Positions 38,639-47,435 of a DNA stretch of 55,291 nucleotides are shown piece after piece. Every line of letters starts with the position of its first letter. Positions within the stretch are counted from its first letter, which is position 1. Source of the stretch: Streptomyces sp. NWU339 (GTDB lineage: Bacteria; Actinomycetota; Actinomycetes; Streptomycetales; Streptomycetaceae); assembly GCF_003143855.1 (NCBI RefSeq), contig NZ_QFRK01000049.1, positions 1-55,291 of the forward strand, read 5' to 3'. Made by a program: the position numbers and the translations under genes. The notes beneath the pieces are model-generated. The model had not been told where the DNA came from. It saw nothing but the letters and a program-made list of their open reading frames with translations, and did not search any database.

Positions 38639-39937
38639 TCAGATCCCTCCCGAACCGCCGGAGACCAGTGCGGCGACCAGCACCGGGGTCACCTGCTCCA
38701 CCTGCCACGGCCGCGCCCCGTACCCGGCCAGCGCCGCCGCGACGGACTCCCGGTCGGCGGGCTGCGGGGGCTCCCAGCACAGCCTGCGCACCGTGTCCGG
38801 GGCGATCAGGTTCTCCTGCGGCATGTTCAGCCGCTCGGCGAGCGCGCTCACCCCCGCGCGGGCCGCGGAGAGCCGGGCGGCGGCCACCGGGTCCTTGTCC
38901 GCCCAGGCGCGCGGCGGCGGCGGGCCGGTCACCGGCTGTCCGGGCTGCGGCAACTGCGACTCGGGCAGCGCCCTCGCCCGGTCCACGGCCGCCTGCCACT
39001 GCTCCAGCTGGCGCCGCCCCACCCGCGGCCCGAACCCGTTCAGTGCGGCCAGGGCGTGGGTGTTGGGCGGCACGGCGAGCGCGGCCTCGACGATGGCGGC
39101 GTCGGAGAGCACCTTGCCGGGGGAGACGTCCCGGCGCTGCGCGATCCGGTCCCGGGCCTGCCACAGCTCCTTGACGACGGCCATCTGCCGGCGCCTGCGC
39201 ACCTTGTGCATGCCGGAGGTGCGCCGCCAGGGGTCCTTGCGGGGCTCCGGCGGCGGCGCCGAGGCGATCGCCTCGAACTCCTGCAGTGCCCACTCCAGCT
39301 TGCCCTGCCGGTCCAGTTCCTTCTCCAGGGCGTGCCGCAGGTCGACCAGGAGCTCGACGTCGAGGGCGGCGTAGCGCAGCCAGGGCTCGGGCAGCGGGCG
39401 GGTGGACCAGTCGACGGCGGAGTGGCCCTTCTCCAGGACGAAGCCGAGCACGTTCTCGACCATCGCGCCGAGGCCGACCCGGGGGAAGCCGGCCAGGCGT
39501 CCGGCCAGTTCGGTGTCGAAGAGACGGCCGGGCAGCATCCCTATCTCGCGCAGACAGGGCAGGTCCTGGGTGGCGGCGTGCAGCACCCACTCGGCGTCGG
39601 ACAACGCCTCGCCCAGGCCGGACAGGTCCGGGCAGGCGACGGGGTCGATCAGTGCGGACCCGGCGCCCGCACGGCGCAGCTGGACGAGGTAGGCGCGCTG
39701 GCCGTAGCGGTAGCCGGAGGCGCGCTCGGCGTCGACGGCGACCGGACCGGTGCCCGCGGCGAAGGCGGCGGTCACCTCGGCGAGGGCGGCCTCGTCCGTG
39801 ATCACGGGCGGGATGCCCTCGCGCGGTTCGAGCAAGGGGGTCGGCGCCTCCGTAGCAGATGATCCGTTGTCGTCCGGAGGGGCGCCTCCGGTGGTGCGCA
39901 GGGAACTGTCTGCTGCGGTGTCGTGGGCGTCGGTCAC
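38639..39937 (-). CDS. rnd: ribonuclease D-like 3'-5' exonuclease with HRDC domain
   Basis: Protein of 432 residues. The DEDD exonuclease core shows VAVDAERASGYRYGQRAYL (Exo I), VLHAATQDLPCL (Exo II, His...Asp) and YAALDVELL (Exo III, Tyr...Asp). An HRDC domain follows at about 225-290. It is expected to trim the 3' ends of tRNA and other stable RNA. The GTG at 39937 has ACAGGTG context. The N-terminal ~35 residues are low complexity. A 30-bp perfect palindrome lies 28 bp upstream. Confidence 0.9.
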   Translation of the reverse strand: MTDAHDTAADSSLRTTGGAPPDDNGSSATEAPTPLLEPREGIPPVITDEAALAEVTAAFAAGTGPVAVDAERASGYRYGQRAYLVQLRRAGAGSALIDPVACPDLSGLGEALSDAEWVLHAATQDLPCLREIGMLPGRLFDTELAGRLAGFPRVGLGAMVENVLGFVLEKGHSAVDWSTRPLPEPWLRYAALDVELLVDLRHALEKELDRQGKLEWALQEFEAIASAPPPEPRKDPWRRTSGMHKVRRRRQMAVVKELWQARDRIAQRRDVSPGKVLSDAAIVEAALAVPPNTHALAALNGFGPRVGRRQLEQWQAAVDRARALPESQLPQPGQPVTGPPPPRAWADKDPVAAARLSAARAGVSALAERLNMPQENLIAPDTVRRLCWEPPQPADRESVAAALAGYGARPWQVEQVTPVLVAALVSGGSGGI

Positions 39938-39965
39938 CTGTCAAGAGTAGCCATGCCGTGAAGGC

Positions 39966-39995
39966 GCCTGCCGACGGAACGTTCCGTCGGCAGGC
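39966..39995. terminator. 30-bp perfect palindrome between whiI and rnd
   Basis: GCCTGCCGACGGAAC is followed immediately by its exact reverse complement (39981-39995). In RNA this gives a 13-bp stem with a minimal loop. It lies 106 bp after the whiI stop and 28 bp before the rnd start, both on the minus strand, so it probably terminates whiI; an operator for rnd is an alternative. Confidence 0.65.
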
Positions 39996-40100
39996 AGCGG
40001 GGGGTCGCAAACCAGTCAGGTCGGTGAACGTGCGGCAGAGGGGGAGCAGAACGGAGGGGAACGGCGGGGGGCTGCCGGGGAACGCGGCGGGGCGGCGAGG

Positions 40101-40760
40101 TCAGTGGATGATGCCCGTGCGCAGGGCCACCGCCACCATCCCCGCGCGGTCGCCCGTACCGAGCTTGCGGGCGATGCGGGCGAGGTGGCTCTTGACGGTC
40201 AGCGCGGACAGGCCCATCGAGACGCCGATGGCCTTGTTGGACTGGCCCTCCGCCACCAGCCGCAGCACCTCGACCTCACGGCCGGACAGTTCGCGGTAGC
40301 CGCCCGGGTGGCTCGGGGCACCCGGGGGGCGGCGGTGCAGACGGGTACCGGCACCGAGGGGAGCGGCTCCGGGACGGGAGGGGAGCCCGAGGTTGGTGCG
40401 GGTGCCGGTGACGACGTAGCCCTTCACTCCGCCCGCGAGGGCGTTGCGCACGGCGCCGATGTCGTCGGCGGCGGACAGGGCGAGGCCGTTGGGCCAGCCC
40501 GCCGCTCGGGTCTCGGAGAGGAGGGTGAGGCCGGAACCGTCCGGCAGATGGACGTCGGCGACGCAGATGTCGCGGGGGTTGCCGATGCGGGGACGAGCCT
40601 CCGCGATGGACGAGGCCTCGATCACGTCGCGCACGCCGAGCGCCCACAGGTGGCGGGTGACGGTGGAACGGACGCGGGGGTCGGCCACGACCACCATGGC
40701 GGTCGGCTTGTTCGGGCGGTAGGCGACCAGGCTTGCGGGCTGCTCGAGGAGAACGGACAC
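40101..40760 (-). CDS. whiI: WhiI, atypical orphan response regulator for sporulation septation
   Basis: Protein of 219 residues with a receiver domain (about 20-120) and a C-terminal LuxR/FixJ-type HTH (about 155-215, LSGREVEVLRLVAEGQSN). The acidic pocket is incomplete: the usual Asp-Asp pair is A26-D27, while D69, S96 and K113 remain. This, its size and its position near hemE identify WhiI, a developmental regulator required for septation of aerial hyphae that acts with BldM. GTG start with AGGAGG upstream. The upstream region carries a WhiG-type promoter. No histidine kinase gene is adjacent. Confidence 0.88.
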   Translation of the reverse strand: MSVLLEQPASLVAYRPNKPTAMVVVADPRVRSTVTRHLWALGVRDVIEASSIAEARPRIGNPRDICVADVHLPDGSGLTLLSETRAAGWPNGLALSAADDIGAVRNALAGGVKGYVVTGTRTNLGLPSRPGAAPLGAGTRLHRRPPGAPSHPGGYRELSGREVEVLRLVAEGQSNKAIGVSMGLSALTVKSHLARIARKLGTGDRAGMVAVALRTGIIH

Positions 40761-40839
40761 CAGGCCTCCTGGGGTGGCGGGACGGGGCCGGCTCGTGGGG
40801 GTGAAGCCGGGCTCAACCGTGCTTTCAAGGTCACAGTCG

Positions 40840-40867
40840 TCTTCGGCACCAAACCCGGTCTCCTTTA
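40840..40867 (-). promoter_or_regulatory. WhiG (FliA/SigD-type) promoter of whiI
   Basis: On the minus strand TAAA (complement of 40864-40867) is followed after 16 bp by GCCGAAGA (complement of 40840-40847). The WhiG consensus is TAAA-N15-GCCGATAA, so six of eight -10 bases agree. It lies about 73 bp upstream of the start codon if transcription begins near 40833. whiI is known to be WhiG-dependent, which supports the call. Confidence 0.75.
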
Positions 40868-41029
40868 GAAAGTGATCACGATCTGGTGAGTAACAATCTG
40901 TGCAATTCGGACACGCGGTCGATCATTCGAAGATCGAACGGTTTCGGTCGGCGTCGCAACGCTTCCGAAAGTGGCCGTATCGACAAAGAGATCGACAGGT
41001 GTGATGGTCGAGGGCTCCGGAGGGGAAGC

Positions 41030-41707
41030 TCAGCGCGACTGCGGCCCCCTCCGCTGGGGGAGCGTCACCACCGACGCGTCCCCCGGAGCCGCCGGGGGCA
41101 GTCCGGCGACCTGGGCCAGCAGGTCGCACCAGGCGACCAGGTGGGTGGCGGTGTCCGGCACCCCGCCCAGACCCTCCCGCGGCGTCCACGAGGCGCGGAT
41201 CTCGATCTGCGAGGCGGCGGGGCGCTCGGACAGCCCGCCGAAGTAGTGCGAACTCGCCCGTGTGACCGTGCCGCTCGGCTCGCTGTACGTCAGACCGCGC
41301 GCCGAGAACGCGCCGGTCAGCCAGGACCAGCACACCTCCGGCAGCAGCGGATCCGCCGCCATCTCCGGCTCCAGTTCCGCACGGATCAGCGTCACCAGCC
41401 GGAAGGCGCCCCGCCAGGCGTCGTGCCCGGCCGGGTCGTGCAGCAGCACCAGCCGGCCGTCCGCCAGTTCCTGCTCACCCTCCACGACCGCCGCCTCCAG
41501 CGCGTGCGCGTAGGGGGCGAGCCGGGTGGGCGCGGGCGTGGTCTCCACCTCGATCTGCGGTCGCAGCCGCGCGTCCCGCATCGCGTCGACGGCCGTCCGA
41601 AAGGGCAACGGGGGTGCCGCGCCCCCCTGCCCGAGGTCCTCCCCGGTGTTCTTCGCCTCGTCCATACCGCCCTTGCCGTCCGACAATCGTCCTTGAGCCG
41701 CAGCCAT
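41030..41707 (-). CDS. DUF3000 family protein
   Basis: Conserved actinobacterial protein of 225 residues of unknown function, between whiI and hemE as I recall it in other streptomycetes. The body carries PFRTAVDAMRDARLRPQIEVE, LADGRLVLLHDP and TLIRAELEPEMAADPLLPEVCWSWL. No signal peptide, membrane segment or catalytic motif is visible. The start is uncertain: ATG at 41707 gives the commonly seen MAAAQGRLSDGK N-terminus, while an ATG at 41665 has a better AAGGG ribosome site. Divergent from hemE with about 160 bp between. Confidence 0.8.
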   Translation of the reverse strand: MAAAQGRLSDGKGGMDEAKNTGEDLGQGGAAPPLPFRTAVDAMRDARLRPQIEVETTPAPTRLAPYAHALEAAVVEGEQELADGRLVLLHDPAGHDAWRGAFRLVTLIRAELEPEMAADPLLPEVCWSWLTGAFSARGLTYSEPSGTVTRASSHYFGGLSERPAASQIEIRASWTPREGLGGVPDTATHLVAWCDLLAQVAGLPPAAPGDASVVTLPQRRGPQSR

Positions 41708-41866
41708 GCGGGGAAGATTAAGGGGAACGCGGCCCCGGCGCGGGGAAGGACACCCACGGCGCAGCACGCTGTCCGGATCGTGTCGTCCCGGGCGCGGCGC
41801 ACGGGCGCCGTGCGCCGGACGGCCTGCGGTGCGGGGTCGCCGGCGGACCATGCGAGACTGGCCGGT

Positions 41867-42934
41867 GTGAGTGCCAATGTCAGCCCCCGGGGCAAGCAGC
41901 CGACCCAGACGTACGACAGTGCCTTCCTCAAGGCGTGCCGGCGTGAGCCGGTTCCGCACACTCCGGTGTGGTTCATGCGGCAGGCGGGCCGCTCACTGCC
42001 GGAGTACCGCAAGGTGCGCGAGGGCATCGCGATGCTCGACTCCTGCATGCGCCCCGACCTCGTCGCCGAGATCACGCTCCAGCCGGTCCGCCGGCACAAC
42101 GTCGACGCGGCGATCTACTTCAGTGACATCGTCGTCCCCCTCAAGGCCATCGGTATCGACCTCGACATCAAGCCCGGCATCGGCCCCGTCGTCGAGGAGC
42201 CCTTCCGCACCCGCGCCGACCTGGCCCGGCTGCGCGACCTCACCCCGGAGGACGTCTCCTACGTCACCGAGGCGTACGGCCTGCTGACCGCCGAGCTGGG
42301 CTCCACCCCGCTGATCGGCTTCGCGGGCGCCCCGTTCACCCTCGCCAGCTACCTCGTCGAGGGCGGCCCGTCCCGCACCTACGAGAACGCCAAGGCGATG
42401 ATGTACGGCGACCCGGAACTCTGGGCCGACCTCCTCGACCGCCTCGCGGACATCACGGCCGCCTTCCTCACCGTGCAGATCGAGGCCGGCGCCTCCGCGG
42501 TCCAGCTCTTCGACTCCTGGGCCGGCGCGCTCGCCCCCGCCGACTACCGGCGCTCGGTGATGTCCGCCTCGGCCAAGGTCCTCGACGCGGTGTCCGGTTA
42601 CGGCGTCCCCCGCATCCACTTCGGTGTCGGCACCGGCGAACTCCTCGGCCTGATGGGCGAGGCCGGCGCGGACGTCGTGGGCGTCGACTGGCGCGTCCCC
42701 ATGGACGAGGCCGCCCGCCGCATCGGCCCCGGCAAGGCGCTCCAGGGCAACCTCGACCCGACCGTGCTGTTCGCCGGCACCGAGGCCGTCGAGGCGAAGA
42801 CCCGCGAGGTCCTGGCCCAGGCGGAGGGCCTCGAGGGCCACATCTTCAACCTCGGCCACGGCGTCATGCCGAACACCGATCCGGACGCCCTGACCCGCCT
42901 GGTGGACCACGTCCACACCCTCACCACCCGCTGA
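41867..42934 (+). CDS. hemE: uroporphyrinogen decarboxylase
   Basis: Haem-pathway enzyme of 355 residues converting uroporphyrinogen III to coproporphyrinogen III without cofactor. The substrate-binding VWFMRQAGRSLPEYR, the FSDIVVPL region with its catalytic Asp, GFAGAPFTLASYLVEGG, and the C-terminal FNLGHGVMPNTDPD with conserved His are all present. The GTG at 41867 has no strong Shine-Dalgarno, so the message may be leaderless or nearly so. Last gene of the conserved core block in this window. Confidence 0.96.
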   Translation: MSANVSPRGKQPTQTYDSAFLKACRREPVPHTPVWFMRQAGRSLPEYRKVREGIAMLDSCMRPDLVAEITLQPVRRHNVDAAIYFSDIVVPLKAIGIDLDIKPGIGPVVEEPFRTRADLARLRDLTPEDVSYVTEAYGLLTAELGSTPLIGFAGAPFTLASYLVEGGPSRTYENAKAMMYGDPELWADLLDRLADITAAFLTVQIEAGASAVQLFDSWAGALAPADYRRSVMSASAKVLDAVSGYGVPRIHFGVGTGELLGLMGEAGADVVGVDWRVPMDEAARRIGPGKALQGNLDPTVLFAGTEAVEAKTREVLAQAEGLEGHIFNLGHGVMPNTDPDALTRLVDHVHTLTTR

Positions 42935-42989
42935 CCGGCCCCGCCCGGAGTCCGTCCACACCCACAGGGGCACCGAACGCCTGCTTCTC

Positions 42990-43274
42990 CGCTTCCTGGA
43001 ACTCCCGAGGAGGTCGGCGGAGCAGGCCCGGTGGAGGCGTTCGCGGTCGGCGGTGCCCCTCCTGCTCTCCGGGGTGCTCGACAGGGGAGCGAGCGTCCTC
43101 TGTCTCGTCGCCGTCCGGGACGGCGGCCTCGCCGTCGTCGGACCGCTCGCGTCGCTCTACTCCATCAGAACGGTGCTGCCGGCCCGCTTCGTGCTCAAGG
43201 AACGCATCCGCGGCGTCCAACACGTCGGGGTGGTCCCGGCGGTGGGCAGCGTGCTGCTGTTCGCCCGGGGCTGA
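42990..43274 (+). pseudogene. relic of an EamA/DMT-family transporter (C-terminal part)
   Basis: One frame reads RLLLRFLELP... then LLLSGVLDRGASVLCLVAVR, GPLASLYSIRTVL and VLKERIRGVQHVGVVPAVG. These match the last helices of EamA transporters (GVLDxxAxxLxLLAVR, SLYPxxTVLLA, VLxERxRxxQxxGxxLA). The first two thirds of the protein and its start are missing, and polar or charged residues have entered helices. It is a truncated remnant. The rest of the 42935-43525 stretch shows nothing else recognisable. Confidence 0.6.
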
Positions 43275-43525
43275 CCCGTGGACGGCTCCTCCGGTACGGC
43301 AGCCCGCTCCGCGGGCGCCGGGGCATCCGAGTCAGCCTGACCACCATGCGCAGCCACGGCGGCCGTAGTTCTTGGCCATGGCTTCTCCGTGCAGTGACAT
43401 CCGGATCGGGAAGCCCGCCGTGAGCAGCGACCGTACGGCCGTGGTCGGCTGGCGCGGAGCACCGGAGCGCGGTTGCATGGGTCGGCGGGCTGTCGTGAGC
43501 GTGAGGCGCGTGACGTGCGGATCCG

Positions 43526-44623
43526 GTGGCCGCCCGGACGGTGCGGAGGGAGAGGTCGTTGGACTTCGGTCAGGCGGTGGCCCTCACCGTGGCGGTCGCC
43601 GCACCGGCGACGGGCTGCGCAGCGGCCGACGCCGTGCCGGACTCGACGCCGCAGGTGGCCGTTCTGCGGCTGGACACGCCGGTGCGGGAGCCGGTCTGGT
43701 CGAAGGAGGCCCACGCGGTCGTCGCACTGGCCGAGGACGCGTCCCGGATCGCCCGGATCACCCCGAAGGTGATGTCCGGCCGGCTGACGGCGCACACCGT
43801 GCTCTCCGGTCCTCTCCCCGGTCTGGGCGAGAATCTGGCGCCCAGCGCCACGGGCGGGGAGGTGGTGTACGCGCCACGCCCCGACGCGGACCAGGTCGCC
43901 GTCGTCGACGTCAGGACGCTGCGGGCGAAGACGTTCCTGCGAGCGGGCAGGGCGCCGTCCTTCGTCGCCGTCGACTCCGGCGCGGACGTGGTGCTGGCGC
44001 TGTCCGCGGACGGCTCCACCGTCACCGGGGTGGGTGTCCAGCCGGCCCCCGGCGAGGAACCCGCCGTCGTGACGCAAACCGACGTCCGGCTCGGTCCGGC
44101 GGGCGAGGTCGACGGCGCCGCGCGTGGGCGCCTCATCGAGTTCCACACGGTCGGACCGGACCGGGTGAGCCATTACAAGGGGGGCGCGGGCGAGGTGGAG
44201 AAGACCGCCGACATCGCCTTCCGGGCGGAGACGGCCACCGGCGACCTGATCAAGGTCAGTCGGCTCTATGCCGCCGAGAAGGGGACGGACCGGCTGGTCG
44301 CGATCGACACGGCACCCGGCGGGGAGAGGCTCCTGATGGTGGCCCAGTCCCGTCTCGGGGCCCCGGTGCTGCGCCTGGCGGTCGATGAGGACCGGCTCTA
44401 CGCCGCTACCGAAGACCGGCTGGTGGTGCTGGAGACGAACAGTTACGAAGGTTTCCCGGAGGGGAGGTTCACCGTCGTGAAGAGCGTCGACTTCCGGGCC
44501 CCGGTGAAGGACACCGAGGTGAGGAAGGCGCCGCTGTCGGGCATGACGGTGGGCCCGGAACGGGTCTATCTGACCATGCGGGGCGTTCCGTACGCCCTCA
44601 GCGTCGCCAAACCGAGTCTGTAG
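43526..44623 (+). CDS. putative secreted lipoprotein, propeller-like
   Basis: Protein of 365 residues. The N-terminus MAARTVRRERS precedes a hydrophobic stretch ending in ATGC, a plausible lipobox (C31). The body contains repeated VAVDSGADVVLALSADGSTV-like and LYAATEDRLVVLETN-like segments suggesting a beta-propeller. The GTG at 43526 gives a charged n-region but no ribosome site; a TTG at 43559 with GGAGGG eight bases upstream would lose the Arg-rich n-region. Function unknown. The next small gene follows 11 bp after the stop and is probably co-transcribed. Confidence 0.65.
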   Translation: MAARTVRRERSLDFGQAVALTVAVAAPATGCAAADAVPDSTPQVAVLRLDTPVREPVWSKEAHAVVALAEDASRIARITPKVMSGRLTAHTVLSGPLPGLGENLAPSATGGEVVYAPRPDADQVAVVDVRTLRAKTFLRAGRAPSFVAVDSGADVVLALSADGSTVTGVGVQPAPGEEPAVVTQTDVRLGPAGEVDGAARGRLIEFHTVGPDRVSHYKGGAGEVEKTADIAFRAETATGDLIKVSRLYAAEKGTDRLVAIDTAPGGERLLMVAQSRLGAPVLRLAVDEDRLYAATEDRLVVLETNSYEGFPEGRFTVVKSVDFRAPVKDTEVRKAPLSGMTVGPERVYLTMRGVPYALSVAKPSL

Positions 44624-44634
44624 GTGCCACACCC

Positions 44635-45003
44635 ATGGGATTGCGTACGTGGAGCGCGCGCCGCAGGCGGTCGGCCGGCGGCGGCGAACCGGAGTCCGCA
44701 GCCGTACCCGGTGCGGCCGCGGACATGGACCTGCTGTTCACCCAGGTACGGCACCTGCGTGAGCTGGCCGGGGACCCCGAGAAGGCCGAGGACGCCGACC
44801 GCGTCTACGACTTCAGCATCCGGTGGGGAGCGTTTCTGAGCGGGCGGCTGCCGAGGCTGGTGCAGTACGACCGTCAAGGCGCGCTCGGCCCGGCCGAGCG
44901 GAACCGGTTCGCGGACCTGTGTGCCGAACTGCGGGACGTCGCGCCGCTGGCCGAGCGGCTCGGCCTGGCGGCGCCGCGCCTGCACGGCGAGCGGCGACGT
45001 TGA
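44635..45003 (+). CDS. hypothetical small protein
   Basis: Protein of 122 residues with a basic N-terminus (MGLRTWSARRRR) and a helical, acidic centre (MDLLFTQVRHLRELAGDPEKAEDADRVYDF). No motif recognised. ATG at 44635 lies 11 bp after the lipoprotein gene, suggesting one operon. Cytoplasmic by appearance. Confidence 0.6.
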   Translation: MGLRTWSARRRRSAGGGEPESAAVPGAAADMDLLFTQVRHLRELAGDPEKAEDADRVYDFSIRWGAFLSGRLPRLVQYDRQGALGPAERNRFADLCAELRDVAPLAERLGLAAPRLHGERRR

Positions 45004-45033
45004 GCGGCACCGGGCCGCGGGGGCGCCGCGGGC

Positions 45034-45375
45034 TCAGGGTTCCAGGACGTCCGCCCGGTGCACGATGATGCCGGTGCGGGGCCGGGGGCAGCCACGGCGG
45101 CGGCAGGTCACCGCGATCATGTAGGCGTCCTCGTCCTCGTCGAGGAAGAGGAACCCCAGGTGGAGCGCGTCGCCGACGGTCCAACGCCGGCGGTTTCCGC
45201 AGTGCGGGCAGGCCGCGCCGCGGCGCCGCAGCACGCGGTGGACCCGCTTGCGCTGTTCCTCGTCGAGCGGTGTGATCTCCGGACGGGCCGCCGCGCGCAC
45301 CGGGGCATCGGCTGCGTGGCGCGAACCGCCCGGACGGTCGGCGGTGGCCGACTCGGTGCGCGCCGGACCGGGCAT
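45034..45375 (-). CDS. hypothetical zinc-ribbon-like protein
   Basis: Protein of 113 residues with CPHCGN and a second pair C-x4-C (CRRRGC) about 30 residues later, a possible zinc ribbon. Between them DALHLGFLFLDEDEDAYMIAV is beta-like. Its ATG overlaps the stop of the upstream oxidoreductase in a TGATG junction, so translation is probably coupled. Function unknown; could be an accessory factor of the molybdoenzyme. Confidence 0.6.
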   Translation of the reverse strand: MPGPARTESATADRPGGSRHAADAPVRAAARPEITPLDEEQRKRVHRVLRRRGAACPHCGNRRRWTVGDALHLGFLFLDEDEDAYMIAVTCRRRGCPRPRTGIIVHRADVLEP

Positions 45376-46876
45376 CAGACCTCCACGTCCTTGTCGTAGA
45401 AGACGTTGTCCTCGCGCCAGCCGCCCATGCCTTCGCCGATCGCCGAATAGCCGGAGACCACTTCGATCCGGTCGATCCACTTGCCATCTTGAATCCCACC
45501 TGGGTCTCCAGCCGCAGCCGCAGCGGCGCGCCGTGCTTGATGGGAAGCGGTCCGCCGTTCATGTCGTAGGCGAGGATGCACTGCGGGTGTTTCGCCAGGC
45601 TGAGATCGATGACCTCGTAGAACTGGCCCGCGCCCTCGGCGCCGGGTTCGTCGCGCCCGACGTCCTGCATCGTCAGGAAGCACAGGAAACGCGCCTCGGG
45701 CAGGGGGGGCACCAGGTCGAGCACCGTCTGCAGCGGTACTCCGCCCCATCGGGCGATGCTGGACCAGCCCTGGACGCAGTTGTGCAGGACCTGTTGGGTC
45801 TGCGGCCGGCCCAGCGCGCGCAGGTCCTCCAGGGAGAAGACCATGGGGCGTTCCACCAGTCCGCCGACCTCGAGCCGCCAGTCCACGAAACCGTGCACCG
45901 CCATCGTCTTGTACTGGAGGGAACACGGCGGTTTCCCGTTGACCCGGTGCTCGACGGACACCTCGCGGCCCGGGTAGGCCTGGGTCGACTTCAGTGGTCG
46001 CAGCAGTGCCCGGCGGACCGGTGTGATCACGGCCCCGAGAGCGCGTTGCACGGTGCGCGGCCGTTTCAGGCTGACCACCGTGGCCGCGACGTGCACTGCG
46101 ACGATGCCGGCCAGGACGGCCAGGGACGCTCCGACGGCCCAGTCCAGGTCCTGTACATGACCGAAGATCATCAGTGCGTGCAGTTCCGACCAGCCCCACA
46201 GGCCGATCATCGTCAGGTGGGCGGCGATGAACCCCAGGAAGGCCAGCAACCCCAGGAAGTGCAGGCTGCGAGCCGCCTGCCGTCCGCCCCACAGCCGTAC
46301 GTACCAGGGGAACCGGGCCTCGACCGCCGGGGACTGCGCGGCGCCGGTGAGGATCTGGAAGGGGGCCAGCAAGAAGATCACGGCCCCGTACGCGATTTTC
46401 TGCAGGGCGTCCAGGGGCTCGCCCGGCAGCAGCGGCGGCAGGTTGAAGCTGAGGTAGGTCTGCAGGTCGTCCCAGGCGGTGGAGAAAAGTGACCAGTCCT
46501 GAGGGACGTAGCGGCGCCACTGGCCGGTCGTGAACAGCAGGACGTAGTAGGCGGCGCCGGTCAGGACCCAGCCGATCACGCTGATGAAGTGCCAGTGCCT
46601 GCCCATCCCCAGCTTCCTGTGGCCCGGCAGGGACACGAGGGAGGAGTAGTGCTCCTCCTCGTCCAGGGTGTCGTACAGGCGGTCCTTCGGCATGGTCTTG
46701 CGGGTGAAGCGCGCCCACTCGGTGCCCGGCCGGCTGTCGTTGCGCCAGTAGAGCTTGGGGTGAGTGGCGATGATCTCGATGCCGCTGCGGATGAGCAGCG
46801 TGAGGAACAGGACGTTCAGCCAGTGCTCGACCCGCAGCCACACGGGGTAATCCAAATGCTGCACGAGAACTCCCAC
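45375..46876 (-). pseudogene. cytochrome b / molybdopterin (sulfite oxidase-like) oxidoreductase, frameshifted
   Basis: The ATG at 46876 opens a frame with an N-terminal cytochrome b561-like membrane domain (WLRVEHWLNVLFLTLLIRSG, several His in helices, about residues 10-280) followed by a sulfite oxidase-type Moco domain whose Mo-ligand Cys lies in VLHNCVQGWSSIARW (about residue 365). The frame reads VGFKMA and then turns into nonsense. The expected ending, KWIDRIEVVSGYSAIGEG and WREDNVFYDKDVEV, lies in another frame that ends at 45375. A single missing base near 45481-45487 explains both. It could be a real mutation or a sequence error. Upstream gene 46899-47435 and downstream 45034-45375 appear to be in the same operon. 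Confidence 0.8.
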
Positions 46877-46898
46877 GTCCGGGCTGTCGGCTTCCGGC

Positions 46899-47435
46899 TC
46901 AGTCGCGCCAGTGACGGCGGTCGGGCGCGGCGACGTTCAGTCCGGTGAGGACCGAGAAGTGAAGACCCACGAAGAGACCCGCCAGAGCCATCGTGAGGGT
47001 GCCCGGGATGTAGTCCCACCGTCCCCTCAGCTCCCCGAGACCCGGAAGCCCCGCAGTGCGGCCGACGAGGTACATCGCGACGGAAGCCGACGTCACCAGG
47101 CTGCCCAGGGCCCAGGCGAAGCGGCCGCGGTGGCGCGGCCCGCCCGCGCGAGCGGCCCAGCCCTGCGCGACACCGGCCGCGGCGAGCACCGAACCGGCGG
47201 CGAGCAGCGCCAGGTACGCGGTGAAGTAGCCCGGCACCTCACGGTGGGTGAACAGCGTCCACAACTGGACAGCGGCGAAGCCGAGCAGCAGCCCCAGCGC
47301 CGACAGTGTGGTGAGAACCGGCAGGTTGAAGGCGAGGTACCGGTAGAAGGACACCGCCTTCCCCACCCCGGTCCACCGCAGCACCGCGGCCGTCACCGTC
47401 CACCACCGACGCCCGGGCGCTGGCTCTCCCGGCAT
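46899..47435 (-). CDS. membrane protein, likely partner of the molybdoenzyme
   Basis: Protein of 178 residues with about four to five hydrophobic segments (LAFNLPVLTTLSALGLLLGF, FTAYLALLAAGSVLAAAG, ALGSLVTSASVAMYLVG, TLTMALAGLFVGLHFSVLTGL). It ends 22 bp before the cytochrome b/Moco gene on the same strand. The ATG at 47435 was chosen as the first start giving a sensible membrane topology; a longer frame to 47654 is low complexity. A role in quinone or electron transfer with the next gene is inferred from position only. Confidence 0.6.
   Translation of the reverse strand: MPGEPAPGRRWWTVTAAVLRWTGVGKAVSFYRYLAFNLPVLTTLSALGLLLGFAAVQLWTLFTHREVPGYFTAYLALLAAGSVLAAAGVAQGWAARAGGPRHRGRFAWALGSLVTSASVAMYLVGRTAGLPGLGELRGRWDYIPGTLTMALAGLFVGLHFSVLTGLNVAAPDRRHWRD

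Noticed and set aside
43031..43423. 130-codon open frame after hemE as a gene
   Set aside because: Translation is Arg/Pro/Gly-rich noise; the overlapping frame with EamA similarity explains the region better.
45475..45490. Programmed ribosomal frameshift in the Moco gene
   Set aside because: No slippery heptamer or downstream structure typical of programmed shifting; a simple one-base loss is sufficient.
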